Positions 32,279 to 42,200 of a DNA stretch of 64,000 bases are shown piece by piece (positions within the stretch are counted from its first letter, which is position 1; every line of letters starts with the position of its first letter). This stretch comes from Dyadobacter soli (GTDB lineage: Bacteria; Bacteroidota; Bacteroidia; Cytophagales; Spirosomataceae). The position numbers were made by a program, and so were the translations under genes. The notes under the pieces were generated by a model. That model saw only the letters and a program-made list of their open reading frames with translations. It searched no databases and had not been told where the DNA came from. The stretch covers positions 1 through 64,000 of the forward strand of contig NZ_FNAN01000011.1 in assembly GCF_900101885.1 (NCBI RefSeq), in the 5' to 3' direction.

Positions 32279-33850
32279 TTACAACGTGTCCGACGACGGC
32301 ACAAGTTTCGCTTTCAAATCGGGCTCTTTCATATCCTTATCCAGCGGGAACATAGGCCGTTTGATGCGTTTGTAAGGCAACCGCTCCAAATCCTGATCCA
32401 CGCCGCCCGGTGTGAGTGATAAAATCCAGTCGGCGCGCATGTTGTAAAGCTCCGGTTCCAGGTAACCGATTTTTACTACTACAATGTCCGATTTTCGCGG
32501 ATTGAGGCCGAGTCTGGTGAAATCTGCTTCCTTGTGATATGGTTTGCGTTTTTTCGTAACAATCACACGCACGCTGCCTACTTTCACTACCACTTCGGTC
32601 TCCGCATTGACGTCGCCATGATGGATAGCTTCCACCGTACCGACCAAATGTACAGGCGGGGCGAAACGCGCATCGACTTTCGCACCTGCATACGCATCAA
32701 TTTTGCCTCCGACACCCGCTTTCACAGCAGCTTCCACCAGTTCCGGGCCCGGAATGGAGGCGTAAATGAGCGACGGGCCGTTTTCAGCCTTGAATTCGGG
32801 GCGTTTCAGAATTTCAGTGATCGTCCAGGTAACGTCGCCCGCGCCACCCGCGGTAGGGTTATCGCCCGAATCGCTGATAAAGAACGGGTGCTTGTCGCTG
32901 GCGAGCGCCTTCTTCAATGCCCCTTTCAGATCGTCGGTAGGCGCCACGAATGCAAACTCATCGCGTACATCCCAGAAGCTCTTCGCGAGCATTTCGGCGT
33001 TTTCAGTCACCTTGGCCTTATCGTCGCCGGTGACCATCACTACGGCATGGTTGCGGGGCTCGTCCGCCCACGCATACCCCACCCACATTGCCGCGTCGAT
33101 CACGCCCGGCTGCACCGAAGCCGGTGCTACCTTGGCATAAAGCGACTTTCCAGGCTCGATACGAGTACTCGTTTTTTCGCCGGGAAGCAGTATCGGCACC
33201 GGAATCCAGGCCTTATACGCCGGTTTACCTTTTCCGGTTTCAAGTCGCGAGAGCAGGTTCGCCACCGCGCGACGCTTGGATTGCATCGCATCTTCGTGGG
33301 GAGCCATGCGGTAGCACGTAATGAGGTCGGTATGTTGCGCCAGTCGCCACGAAACATTACCATGTAAATCCATGCAGGTAGAAATCAGCACCTTCTTGCC
33401 AATCACCTCGCGTATGCGCGTGATGAGATCGCCCTCGGGATCATCCAGCCCCTCGACGCTCATGGCACCATGAATATCAAAATACAATCCGTCGTACGGC
33501 CCATTCTTTTTCAACAGTTCGAGCGTTTGCTTCACCAGCGACTCGTAAGCCGCCCGCGTCACCATCCCGCCCGGCAGCGACTTCCCGACCAGCGCCGGCA
33601 GCCATTCCGCCCGCTTACGCAAGCTTGAATCGGCGGCCATAAAAGGGTAGGAGGTGAAAATCTGCTCGCCATATTTGGCCTTGAATGCAGGCTCCTCCGT
33701 CCGCGCCGGCGAAAACGTACTCGACTCGATTCCCAGCCCGGCAATGGCAATACGGGGAAGCGCTTTGGATTTTTTTCCTCCATCCGCCAAACACAAAGTG
33801 TGCGCTCCCGCCAGAAGGAAAGAAATGATCAGGGAAAATGTAATTTTCAT
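32279..33850 (-). CDS. M81-family (MlrC-like) metallopeptidase, secreted
   Basis: A 523-residue exported protein (leader MKITFSLIISFLLAGAHTLC). It matches MlrC/M81 along its length: IAIAGLGIESSTFSPARTEE, GLYFDIHGAMSVEG, STCMDLHGNVSWRLA, TCYRMAPHEDA, ISDSGDNPTAGGAGD and the C-terminal NPRKSDIVVVKIGYLEP. His and Asp residues in these blocks supply the zinc site. MlrC finishes microcystin breakdown in sphingomonads, but Bacteroidota homologues have no proven substrate. The start is preceded by a pair of direct repeats. Confidence 0.87.
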   Translation of the reverse strand: MKITFSLIISFLLAGAHTLCLADGGKKSKALPRIAIAGLGIESSTFSPARTEEPAFKAKYGEQIFTSYPFMAADSSLRKRAEWLPALVGKSLPGGMVTRAAYESLVKQTLELLKKNGPYDGLYFDIHGAMSVEGLDDPEGDLITRIREVIGKKVLISTCMDLHGNVSWRLAQHTDLITCYRMAPHEDAMQSKRRAVANLLSRLETGKGKPAYKAWIPVPILLPGEKTSTRIEPGKSLYAKVAPASVQPGVIDAAMWVGYAWADEPRNHAVVMVTGDDKAKVTENAEMLAKSFWDVRDEFAFVAPTDDLKGALKKALASDKHPFFISDSGDNPTAGGAGDVTWTITEILKRPEFKAENGPSLIYASIPGPELVEAAVKAGVGGKIDAYAGAKVDARFAPPVHLVGTVEAIHHGDVNAETEVVVKVGSVRVIVTKKRKPYHKEADFTRLGLNPRKSDIVVVKIGYLEPELYNMRADWILSLTPGGVDQDLERLPYKRIKRPMFPLDKDMKEPDLKAKLVPSSDTL

Positions 33851-33851
33851 A

Positions 33852-33898
33852 TATTTTGTTTTAACAAATAGGCTTTGGAGCTCTATTTTGTTTAAACA
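33852..33898. promoter_or_regulatory. direct repeats upstream of the MlrC-like gene
   Basis: TATTTTGTTTTAACA (33852-33866) and TATTTTGTTTAAACA (33884-33898) are near-identical and 32 bases apart, about three helix turns, immediately upstream of the MlrC start. This is the layout of a regulator binding site; the regulator is unknown. Confidence 0.4.
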
Positions 33899-33932
33899 TA
33901 ATGAAAATTGGCGGAACTAGATTTGTTCGATG

Positions 33933-33961
33933 AAATTGTGCAAGGAACCCTTGCACAATTT
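33933..33961. repeat. perfect hairpin downstream of nuclease gene
   Basis: AAATTGTGCAAGG (33933-33945) and its exact complement (33949-33961) form a 13-base stem with a three-base loop, 24 bases past the original stop of the YhcG-type nuclease gene. It resembles the palindrome at 35187 and a segment inside the gene. Confidence 0.8.
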
Positions 33962-33984
33962 GCCGTTACTGATATTAAGCGCAA

Positions 33985-35033
33985 TTATTTGGGCTCGTCG
34001 CGCGCTTTACGATTTTTCGGCGTATTGATCTCCTTTTCCAATGCTTTGATGGAAGGGAGTGACGATTTAAGGTTTTTTGGAATTGCTTCGGTCAATTGAA
34101 ACTCTGAAATGCCTATCGGCTTCACCATGTCACGAAGGGCATATTCGGCTACGACGCTATTTTTTCCTGGCAGATAAGCAGGCCGATGCTTGGCGCGTCA
34201 AAATCAGTCTTTAACCGTTCATCGGCTAACGATAGGTAAAAGTTAAGCTTCCCAGCATATTCCGGTAAGAATTTTCCTTTTTTCAGCTCGACCACAACAT
34301 AGCAACGGAGTTTGAGATGATAGAAAAGCAGGTCAATGTAAAATGGTTGCTTATCTACTTCGATTTGAAACTGCTTACCCACAAAAGCAAATCCGGCGCC
34401 TAGTTCCAGAAGTACTTTCATCACGTGATTTGTCAGCGCATCTTCCAGTTCCTTTTCCTGGCACTGGTCGGTGAGCGCCAGGAAGTCGAATATGTAGGGA
34501 TCTTTCGTCATTTGCTGGGCAAGATCCGACTGAGGTGAGGAAAGGGCAGAACTGAAATTTGTGATTGCTTTTCCTTTTCGCTGATAGTAAGATGAGTCGA
34601 TTTGCGCGACCATGACATCGCGCGACCAGCCGTTTTTGTGGGCTTCGGCGATGTAAAAGTGCCTTTCGGCGTCGTTTTTGACTTTGTTCAGGAGGGTGAT
34701 GTGATGGTACCAGGAAATTTGTGCAAGGATCACTTGCACGAATTCCTGGTCGGGGTAGGCAAGTGCAAATTGCCGCATGTATTTGAGATTCCGGGTCGAA
34801 AGACCCTGCATATCCGGGAATTCTTTTCGCAGGTCACGGGAGAGTTTATCAATAATTTTAGCCCCCCAGCGAGACTTGTTTTGCTGGTGTAAAATCCAGG
34901 AGCCTATTTGCCAATAGACGTCCAGCAATGCGGAGTTGGCCGCTACATTGGCCTTGAACCTTGCGAGGCGGATTTCGGATTTGATCTTTTGAAGAAAATC
35001 GTCATACCGGAGCGATACATTTTCGAATGTCAT
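33985..35033 (-). pseudogene. YhcG-type PDDEXK nuclease (DUF1016), frameshifted near the 3' end
   Basis: The open frame (34149-35033, 294 residues) has the DUF1016 N-terminal domain (LLDVYWQIGSWIL, SRDLRKEFPDMQGLSTRNL, QISWYHHITLLNKV) and the PDDEXK nuclease domain with catalytic D and ExK in FYIDLLFYHLKLRCYVVVELK. It then ends abruptly after IGLLICQEKIAS. One more A in the A6 run (T6 at 34160-34165) restores NSVVAEYALRDMVKPIGISE and QLTEAIPKNL to a natural stop at 33985-33987, 349 residues in all. The family tail is thus present but out of frame. Either the gene is inactivated, the run is miscalled, or slippage on the A run restores some full-length product. The fold and active site themselves are intact. 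Confidence 0.85.
34721..34739. repeat. hairpin inside nuclease gene related to the flanking palindromes
   Basis: GTGCAAG and CTTGCAC with a five-base centre, extended imperfectly by CAGGAA-ATT and AAT-TCCTG on the sides (about 34711-34748). It encodes EFVQVILAQISW of the protein and shares GTGCAAG with the downstream hairpin. Confidence 0.6.
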
Positions 35034-35186
35034 AGAATGAGTGTCATACGAGTTGCGAACTAGTGTAAATCTAGCCGCTCACCACCCATCGACTCGAAAA
35101 TTTTTATCAAGTAGCCAAATCTGTTTAGTAAAAGGTACGAGCCTGTTATTCCTTTGTAAAAACTGCTATATAGAAATAATCATTAT

Positions 35187-35219
35187 CTAATTTGGGCAAG
35201 CGCCGCTTGCCCAAATTAG
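35187..35219. repeat. 33-base near-perfect palindrome upstream of nuclease gene
   Basis: CTAATTTGGGCAAGCG (35187-35202) and its exact complement (35204-35219) flank a single base. It sits about 150 bases upstream of the nuclease start and 15 bases past the stop of the GH71/99-like gene, so it may also terminate either transcript. The remaining bases between 35034 and 35233 show nothing else. Confidence 0.8.
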
Positions 35220-35233
35220 CCGTTGACTGTCAA

Positions 35234-36541
35234 TTACTTACGTGATGGTTTCGCGCCGCTATAACCACCTTTCCCATGAAACCATTCAGCGCCTTGCCCC
35301 ACCAGCCACAGATAATAATCCGATGGTAGATCCGCTTCGATTCCGACAAACTTCCCGTCCGCATTCAGGGGTGTATCGCCTTCTTTGCGGGTTTTGAAAA
35401 TGGCGGTTCCTTCATCCACTTCATCGAACATGGCGACGTAGAGGGCTTCGGCGCCGGACATTTTTGCGCCTGCGATCTGTTGCCAGAGGAACTCGCCTTT
35501 GTTGCGGGGGATCTGGTTGTAGAGCGATTTGTCGTTTTTGAGGTTACCCCAGCTGAAACCCGGGAAAACGAGTGGCGCGTAGTCAATTTTGTTGGCTTTG
35601 CACCAGGCGATGTCGGCAGGGAGGTTCGGGCCGGCGACGCTGAGGTAGGTGGAAGGATTGTAACGACCGACGGCCCACGGCATAACAATGTCGGCTTGCT
35701 TGACGACCGTATGCAATAAAGGGGAGTTCTCGGTATCGCGGCCGAGCTCGCGCCAGTAATAGGGCACGCCGAGCAGGATCGAGGCTTTTTTGGTCGGGCC
35801 TTTTACCTTATCGAGCAGCTTTTGAATGTCGGCGATATTGTATTTGCGGCCGTCGTTGAAACCTACACCCCAGATGGCCAGCAGCGGGCGACCGTTATGC
35901 CTTAGGTAGGTAGGGTTTTCCTGTCCGTCGAAGAGTTTGAATTGCTGTTGAAGCGCTTCCCAATCGCGTACGATGAAATCCATATCGGCCGAAGTGGAGC
36001 CGCTGAGGTCGTACATGATGCTGATCGCCCGGCCGTATTTTTTGGAAGCTTTCAATGCATTGGCCAGCACTTTGTTGAAGTGCCGTTTGCCGCTTTCGCC
36101 CTTTACTTCCGAAACAAACCTTTGCATATATACGCCGTCGATGCCGTGCTCTTTCATCCATTTGAAATGCAGGTCCACGCTTTCCTCGTCGTAGGGGCTG
36201 TAAACTTTGGCAGGCTCGCCATTGGCGTATTTGAATGCGGTGTTGTAGGTTTTGGTGTATTCCGTCACATCGGGCCAAAAATCAATCGACGCGAACCCGG
36301 GCTCGAACTTGCCACTTTTCTGGTAATGGTGCCAGCCGCGGCCCGCGCCATCGCCCTCGGCTGTAAACCAGCCCTGGTACCCGGCCATCACCAGGCCTTT
36401 ATAACTTTTGAACAAGGAATGCGATTCGTCGTATTTTACTTCTTCGACGGGTTTGGGATCGTCCTTTTTAGGATTTTCGTCACTGCCCTTGCAGCCAAAC
36501 GAGACTACGGAGAGGCAGAACAGGAGTTTGAGTAAATTCAT
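35234..36541 (-). CDS. GH71/GH99-like glycoside hydrolase lipoprotein
   Basis: A 435-residue lipoprotein (leader MNLLKLLFCLSVVSFGC, lipobox Cys17, then an acidic linker DENPKKDDPKPVEEV). The catalytic part resembles the GH71/99 fold: GLVMAGYQGWFTAEGDG, WMKEHGIDGVYMQRFVSE, GRAISIMYDLSGSTSADMD, GRPLLAIWGVGFNDGRKY and ALYVAMFDEVDEGTAIFK. GH99 enzymes cut alpha-mannosides by an endo mechanism, whereas many Bacteroidota members are unassigned. It is the last gene of the SusC/SusD/DUF3823 operon, so it probably acts on the glycan that SusC imports. Confidence 0.85.
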   Translation of the reverse strand: MNLLKLLFCLSVVSFGCKGSDENPKKDDPKPVEEVKYDESHSLFKSYKGLVMAGYQGWFTAEGDGAGRGWHHYQKSGKFEPGFASIDFWPDVTEYTKTYNTAFKYANGEPAKVYSPYDEESVDLHFKWMKEHGIDGVYMQRFVSEVKGESGKRHFNKVLANALKASKKYGRAISIMYDLSGSTSADMDFIVRDWEALQQQFKLFDGQENPTYLRHNGRPLLAIWGVGFNDGRKYNIADIQKLLDKVKGPTKKASILLGVPYYWRELGRDTENSPLLHTVVKQADIVMPWAVGRYNPSTYLSVAGPNLPADIAWCKANKIDYAPLVFPGFSWGNLKNDKSLYNQIPRNKGEFLWQQIAGAKMSGAEALYVAMFDEVDEGTAIFKTRKEGDTPLNADGKFVGIEADLPSDYYLWLVGQGAEWFHGKGGYSGAKPSRK

Positions 36542-36598
36542 AGGAAGCTGTAAGCGTTACGCTTTATGCAGTAATCTTGTTTATTTAAAACATTTACA

Positions 36599-36648
36599 GC
36601 CGCAGGCCAGTACTGGAAGCTTATCGCTTAAAGCCTATGGCCTACGGC
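36599..36648. repeat. hairpin between DUF3823 and glycosidase genes
   Basis: GCCGCAGGCC (36599-36608) and GGCCTACGGC (36639-36648) pair with one mismatch around a 30-base loop. It could attenuate transcription or stabilise the 3' end of the SusC/SusD message. Confidence 0.4.
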
Positions 36649-36655
36649 TTTTCAT

Positions 36656-37345
36656 TTACAATGCAATCCTTACGGCCTTCGCATAATTAAACTTCGATTC
36701 CGGCGCATCGATAATGCCGCCGGCGCGGAAGAAGTATTGACCACCGGTTTTCAAAACATTGCTGTTAGAAGGCAGATCGATTTCCAGCTGATACACCTTG
36801 TTCGGGTCGATAGCGCCGTTGATCTCATGCTCCGCGAGCGCCACGCGCATAGGCTCGCCTACGGACGGTTCCGGGTGCGCGTACAAGCCGATTTTCCGCA
36901 CATTGTTCATCACAGTTTGCTGCAATTTAAATTTAGCAACGATTTTCGTTCCCACTTTTTCAATGCTCGCCTCCTTCACCCGAATATACGGCTGAACCTT
37001 AAAATCGAGCTGCGTTTCGCCTTTGACGGTAACCTCCTGCGGTGTTACCGGCACGAAATTCCCGCGTACGGGTGTGATCGTGTACGTGTTCGCGAAGATC
37101 AGGTTGTTGCGGTAAGTACCGTCGTTTTTGATGATCATTGTCTGCTTGGTCTGCGAAGCGTAGCCGTGCTCAATGAACTCGATCGTGCTGCCGCGGATGA
37201 TGTCCTGCTCCACAGGCTCATTGGTTTCGGCATCCAGGAAAGTCCCGTACAACCCGGAATCAGGGGCAGGGTAGTTGTCGACGCTGCATGCGCCCGCGCC
37301 GAAAAGCAGCAGCAGGGCAGAAATATGAATGGTTAGTCTTTTCAT
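36656..37345 (-). CDS. DUF3823 lipoprotein of the PUL
   Basis: A 229-residue lipoprotein starting MKRLTIHISALLLLFGAGAC, lipobox Cys20. It continues NYPAPDSGLYGTFLDAETNE, RGSTIEFIEHGYASQ, YRNNLIFANTYTITPVRGNF and an Ig-like second domain ending RAGGIIDAPESKFNYA, which matches DUF3823. Such proteins are surface lipoproteins coded after SusD and probably help bind the glycan. The open frame extends upstream into the SusD gene but only this start has a leader. It begins four bases after the SusD stop. Confidence 0.85.
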   Translation of the reverse strand: MKRLTIHISALLLLFGAGACSVDNYPAPDSGLYGTFLDAETNEPVEQDIIRGSTIEFIEHGYASQTKQTMIIKNDGTYRNNLIFANTYTITPVRGNFVPVTPQEVTVKGETQLDFKVQPYIRVKEASIEKVGTKIVAKFKLQQTVMNNVRKIGLYAHPEPSVGEPMRVALAEHEINGAIDPNKVYQLEIDLPSNSNVLKTGGQYFFRAGGIIDAPESKFNYAKAVRIAL

Positions 37346-37349
37346 AATA

Positions 37350-39245
37350 TCAATATTGAGGATTTTGAACCAGACCATTCGCCCCAATGCCCGGGATGGA
37401 GCGGTAATACTGGCGGTAGTCGAATGTCGACGGGTTGCTGCGGGGCACATTCACGCGAACGAAAATGTATTTGGCGGGCGTGACGCGCAGGTCGAGGATG
37501 GGAAGTATCGCGTGGCGCATCGTATTGTTGAACACGGTGTGGTATTCGCGGCGGCGGATGAGGTCCCAGAAGCGCTTGTTCTCGAACGCCAGCTCGACCC
37601 TTCTTTCACGGATCACACTGTTGATCGTCAACGGAATTTCAGTCTTGTGACCGGCGCGACGGCGAATGTCGTTCAATGCTTTGGCTCCTTTCACTTTGTC
37701 GCCGGTACCGCTTTCCGCAATTGCTTCGGCATAATTCAGGAGGATTTCGGCATAACGGAAATCAGCGAAGTCGGTCACGCATTGATTCCAGCCCGGCGCG
37801 ATGTTGAGCCCTTCATTCAAAAACTTCTTGAAACTCACACCAGTGCGGGTATTATTTCCGCCCCAGGTATCGAAGCCCGAGTATTGGGTACGATCGGCCG
37901 CACCATAAGTATGGTACGTTTTTCCATTGACCGTGAACGGCTCGCCGCCCATGATCTGTGTCGAACCGTCTGGTTTGATAAAACCGGCCTGGATCACGAT
38001 TTTCTGGCCTTTCCAGCTGGTACCGGGCAGGATCATCGTCGCCCACATGCGGGCGTCCTTTCCTTTGAATATATCGTTTTCAGTATCAAACCTTTTGTAT
38101 TGTTTGGATGCATTGAAACCGGTGTAATCGGTGAGGTCGTTGGCGGCAGCCGAGGTGGTAAGCGGCGCGTTTTCGCCGGGCTTGTCATAGCTTTCGTAAA
38201 CGTCCATCAGTTCGAGCGTCGGGTTCATGCGGCCCGGGTGCGGCCAGCCATTGGCGGTCTGGTTAGGTTGGAACCATATACCATAGTTGTGACCGGTGCC
38301 GGCGCCTGGCCGTGCATAACCTTTGATGAAAATCGCCTCTTCCGGCGCATTGTTAGGGTCTTCGAAAAGCAGGCGGTAGTTGTTGGCGGCTTCTTCGGGC
38401 GTCGCGGGCGATGGTTTGTATAAATTAAATTTACCCGAGCTGATGATCGCCTCCGAAGCATCGGCAGCCGCTTTGTAAAATTCCGCTGCGGCAGCTCTGT
38501 CCAATCCAACGAGTTTCTGATCTACGGCTGTCCCGGAAATAGGGGCTCGGTCGGCGTACTTGGCCAGGGAAGCTGCGTGCAATGCGGCGCGCGATTTTAA
38601 TGCGTAAGCCACCCATTTGGTTGCGCGTCTTTCGCCGCCGGGCCACGAATCGCCGAGGTTACCGATGGCCGTATCGCATTCTTTCAATACGAAATCCCAG
38701 GTTTCTTTCTCGGTGCTGCGCGGTACTTTCAGGGCTTCCACGTCGCCTTCGTATTTCTGTACTGATGTAATTAATGGCACGCCACCGTAGCGTTTCACCA
38801 ATGCGAAATAGGCGTAGGCACGAATGAATGCGCTTTCACCAATCAATGCCTTGCGTTCGTCATCGGTAACGTCGAGGGTGGGGATAATGTCGATCAGAAT
38901 GTTCACATCGCGGATCAGCTTGTAGCCCTGGTCCCACCACTGGAAATCACCATCTCCCACAAAATCACCGAATTCGGTATGCACGGCCTCGTCGGTTGAC
39001 ATCGCCGGGGCGAAACCGCCGTTGTTCGGGTCGCCGGTGTTCCAGTTGAAGCCCTGCCGGAAGAATGTAAAATCCTCGATAGGAAGCTGGTAATACAGGT
39101 TTGCCATGTACAATTTTACGCCTTCGGGATTTGAGAACAGGTTCTCGCCCTGTAACTTATCGAGTGGCTGCTTGTCGAGCACATCGCCGCAGCTCATGGC
39201 CACGAGCACCAGCAATAGCGTTAGGGTGTTTTTTAAATAGCTCAT
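37350..39245 (-). CDS. susD: SusD/RagB-type glycan-binding lipoprotein
   Basis: A 631-residue lipoprotein, leader MSYLKNTLTLLLVLVAMSC with lipobox Cys19. The SusD fold is clear: DVLDKQPLDKLQGENLFSN, FIRAYAYFALVKRYGGVPL, EAIFIKGYARPGAGTGHN and the C-terminal RYAEILLNYAEAIAESG, NDIRRRAGH, RRVELAFENKRFWDLIRRRE. It sits on the outer membrane as the lid of the SusC channel and binds the substrate. It follows SusC by 13 bases. The nine codons before the chosen start belong to a spacer, not the leader. Confidence 0.95.
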   Translation of the reverse strand: MSYLKNTLTLLLVLVAMSCGDVLDKQPLDKLQGENLFSNPEGVKLYMANLYYQLPIEDFTFFRQGFNWNTGDPNNGGFAPAMSTDEAVHTEFGDFVGDGDFQWWDQGYKLIRDVNILIDIIPTLDVTDDERKALIGESAFIRAYAYFALVKRYGGVPLITSVQKYEGDVEALKVPRSTEKETWDFVLKECDTAIGNLGDSWPGGERRATKWVAYALKSRAALHAASLAKYADRAPISGTAVDQKLVGLDRAAAAEFYKAAADASEAIISSGKFNLYKPSPATPEEAANNYRLLFEDPNNAPEEAIFIKGYARPGAGTGHNYGIWFQPNQTANGWPHPGRMNPTLELMDVYESYDKPGENAPLTTSAAANDLTDYTGFNASKQYKRFDTENDIFKGKDARMWATMILPGTSWKGQKIVIQAGFIKPDGSTQIMGGEPFTVNGKTYHTYGAADRTQYSGFDTWGGNNTRTGVSFKKFLNEGLNIAPGWNQCVTDFADFRYAEILLNYAEAIAESGTGDKVKGAKALNDIRRRAGHKTEIPLTINSVIRERRVELAFENKRFWDLIRRREYHTVFNNTMRHAILPILDLRVTPAKYIFVRVNVPRSNPSTFDYRQYYRSIPGIGANGLVQNPQY

Positions 39246-39258
39246 TATCAATATAATA

Positions 39259-42200
39259 TTAAAATTTGACATTGATCCCGAAGTTGTAGCTCCGTGTTAC
39301 CGGGTAGGTAAGCCCCGCGCCGAACAATCCTTCCACTTTCTCAGGATCGAAAGGCTTCACGAACGAATCGGCCCAGGTGAAGATGTTGTGCGCATTGCCA
39401 TACACACGCACATCGTTGATACCAATCTTTTTCAGCCAGGGCAAATTGAAGGTGTAACCCAGCTGCGCGCTCTTGAAACGCAGGTAGGAAGCATCTTTCC
39501 GCCACGCGCCGCTTTCGGCGTACATAGCGCCCACATTGTAGTTGAAACGGGAAGCAGGCCATTCGCCGGGGATCCACTGGCCGTCGGGCGACTGGTGCCA
39601 CCTGTCATAGAAATATTCAGGCGTATTGCCGCGGAATGCGAAAACCTCTGCATACACTTCGCGGAAACGCACGCTGTATTTGCCCGAACCCTGGAACAAT
39701 GCGGTGAAGTCGAAGCCTTTCCATGAAGCATTCAAAGTCACACCATAATACATTTTAGGGTCGCCGCCGAAGAATAGCGGGATCGCGTCGTTTCCATCGA
39801 TCACGCCGTTACCGTCCACATCTTTGTAACGGAAATCGCCCGGAAGCTCGCGGGTATTGCCGAGGTCGCCGTTCTGGATCGGGGCGTAAATGACTTCGTC
39901 CTTGCTCTGGAACTGGCCTTCGAGCTGGTAAGCCCATACCACGTCGTTCCACCGGTTGGTAGCTCCGCCGCGCCATTTGTCCATGCTGCTCAGGAACTCG
40001 CCGCGCTCCACGTAGCGGTTCTGCGTGCGTGCGAAGTTGAAGTTACCCGAAATACCGTATTTGAAATCACGGATCTGGCCATTGTAAGCCGCCGAGAACT
40101 CGATCCCGCGCACCCGGTCGCTGTTCAGGTTTTCCTCGGGCAATGTACCACCGAATGTATTGGGCAGCGACACATTCCTGCGTGCGAGCAGGCCTTTGCG
40201 GTCACGTTGGTAAATATCGAAGGTCAAATCGATTTTGTTATCCCAAAGACCGACGTCGACACCAATATCTTGGATGTTCGATTTGAACCAGGTCAGTTTC
40301 TCGTTCACGATCGCCGGGGAAGCGGCGCCGGTGGTGTAATTGCCGTTGGTGAACTCATATCCGCCGCCACCCGTGAGCGAGAAGCCGGGCACATACTGGA
40401 ACGGCGCACCCGCATCGGCACCCACCAGACCGTACGACCCTCTCAGTTTCAGGTTGGAGATGAATGGAATGGTTTTAACAAAATTCTCCTCCGAGATCCG
40501 CCAACCGGCCGACACTACCGGGAACAAGCCCCAGCGGCGATCGGGATGGTAGCGGTACGAGCCGTCATAGCGCGCTGCGACTTCCAGCAGGTATTTTTCT
40601 TTGAAATCATAATTCAGACGGCCCACATACGACTGGCTCGCATATTCCGATTCCGAACCGCTGGTCGTCTGGTTGTTCAGCCCTGCCTGGTCGATCTGGT
40701 CGTTGGTGAAGAACGCATATTCCCGGCCCAGTCCCGCCCAGCGGTTGTGCGATTCCTGCTGCTCGTAAACCAGCGTCGCGCCCAGGTTGTGGTTTTTCGC
40801 GATGACGGTGTTGTAAAACAGCTGTCCCTGGAAGGTAATGCGGTTATTGTCGGTGAAATTATTCCCGATCCGCGACGGATTGCGCTGTGCGTGCGCGGTG
40901 TATTTGTCCGTCACCGCGTCGTAGGTATACAGGTTGTAGGCCTTCGAAACTGACTTGGCGCGATAGTTATTGCTGTCGTAAGCCACCAAACCTTTAATGC
41001 GCAGCCCCGGCACAAATGGAACGGTGTAGGTCAATGCAAATGTCGACTGGAAAAACTTGTTCACCTCCTGCGAATAGCCGGTAAGGCCCCTGTCGGCCAA
41101 TGCCACCGGGTTGTAGCCGCCGCTCAGCAATGCGGGGTATTTCGGATTGTCGTTGGCGTAAGGCCGCTCGGTAGGCAATGCAATGCGGGTCCCCTTATAG
41201 ATGTTAAAAAAGTTATCGCCCGGCTGCTCCCGTTTATCGAAGAGGCCTGACAGGATCAGGTCCGCTTTTAGGTTCTTGGTTAAATCGATGCCGATATTTG
41301 AGCGGAATGTGTATTTCTGATAACCCATATCACCGCTTTTGAGCAAACCATTCTCCTTTTGATAACCAAAGCTGGTAAAGTAATTCACCACGCCCTCGCC
41401 GCCGGATGCGGAAATGAAATGCTGCTGCTGGCTGGCCGATTTGTTCAGCGTTTCCTTGTACCAATCGGTACCCTGGTAACCCGGCGCGCCGCTGCGGAAC
41501 TTCTCGATTTCCTCGGGAGAATACACCGGGTTCTCGCCCAGGTTTTTCGCCGCGTCGTTCCGCATTTCGGCCCATTGCAATGCGCTCGTCATTTTGGGCA
41601 CGTCGGTGGGGCTCTGGCGGCCGTACACCATATTGTAGCTGAATTGCGGCTTGCCCGCTTTGCCTTTTTTCGTCGTCACGATCACCACGCCATTCCCGGC
41701 GCGGATCCCAAAAATCGCTGCCGAGGCATCTTTCAGCACTGAAATGCTCTCGATATCGTCGGGATTGATCTTCTGGAACTCGTAACCGCCGTCGCGCGCC
41801 ACACCATCCACCACATACAACGGCTCGCCGAAGCCGCGTATATTAATGTTCGTGCTGAACGAGCCCGGTTCGCCGGAGTTCTGGCGGATCTGTACACCGG
41901 CCACCTTGCCTTGCAAGCTCTGTGCAAGCGAGGTATGTGTGGTGGTTTTGATTTGTTCCGAAACGATGTTCGAAATGGCACCGGTCAGCGTCTGCTTGCG
42001 CTGGGTACCGTATCCTACTACCACCACTTCCTGTAACTCGTCGGTGCTCGGTTGCAGTTGTACATCGAAGTTCGTACGGCTACCGACAGTAATCTCCTGT
42101 CTTTTGTAACCCAAAAAACTCACGATAATGACCGATCCCGATTTTGGAACGGCTAGCGAAAATTTTCCATTGGCATCAGTGGTGGTACCTTTCGTGGTAC

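Noticed and set aside
37329-38423. 364-residue open frame opposite SusD
   Set aside because: Antisense to a clear SusD gene; protein text is low in family-like motifs.
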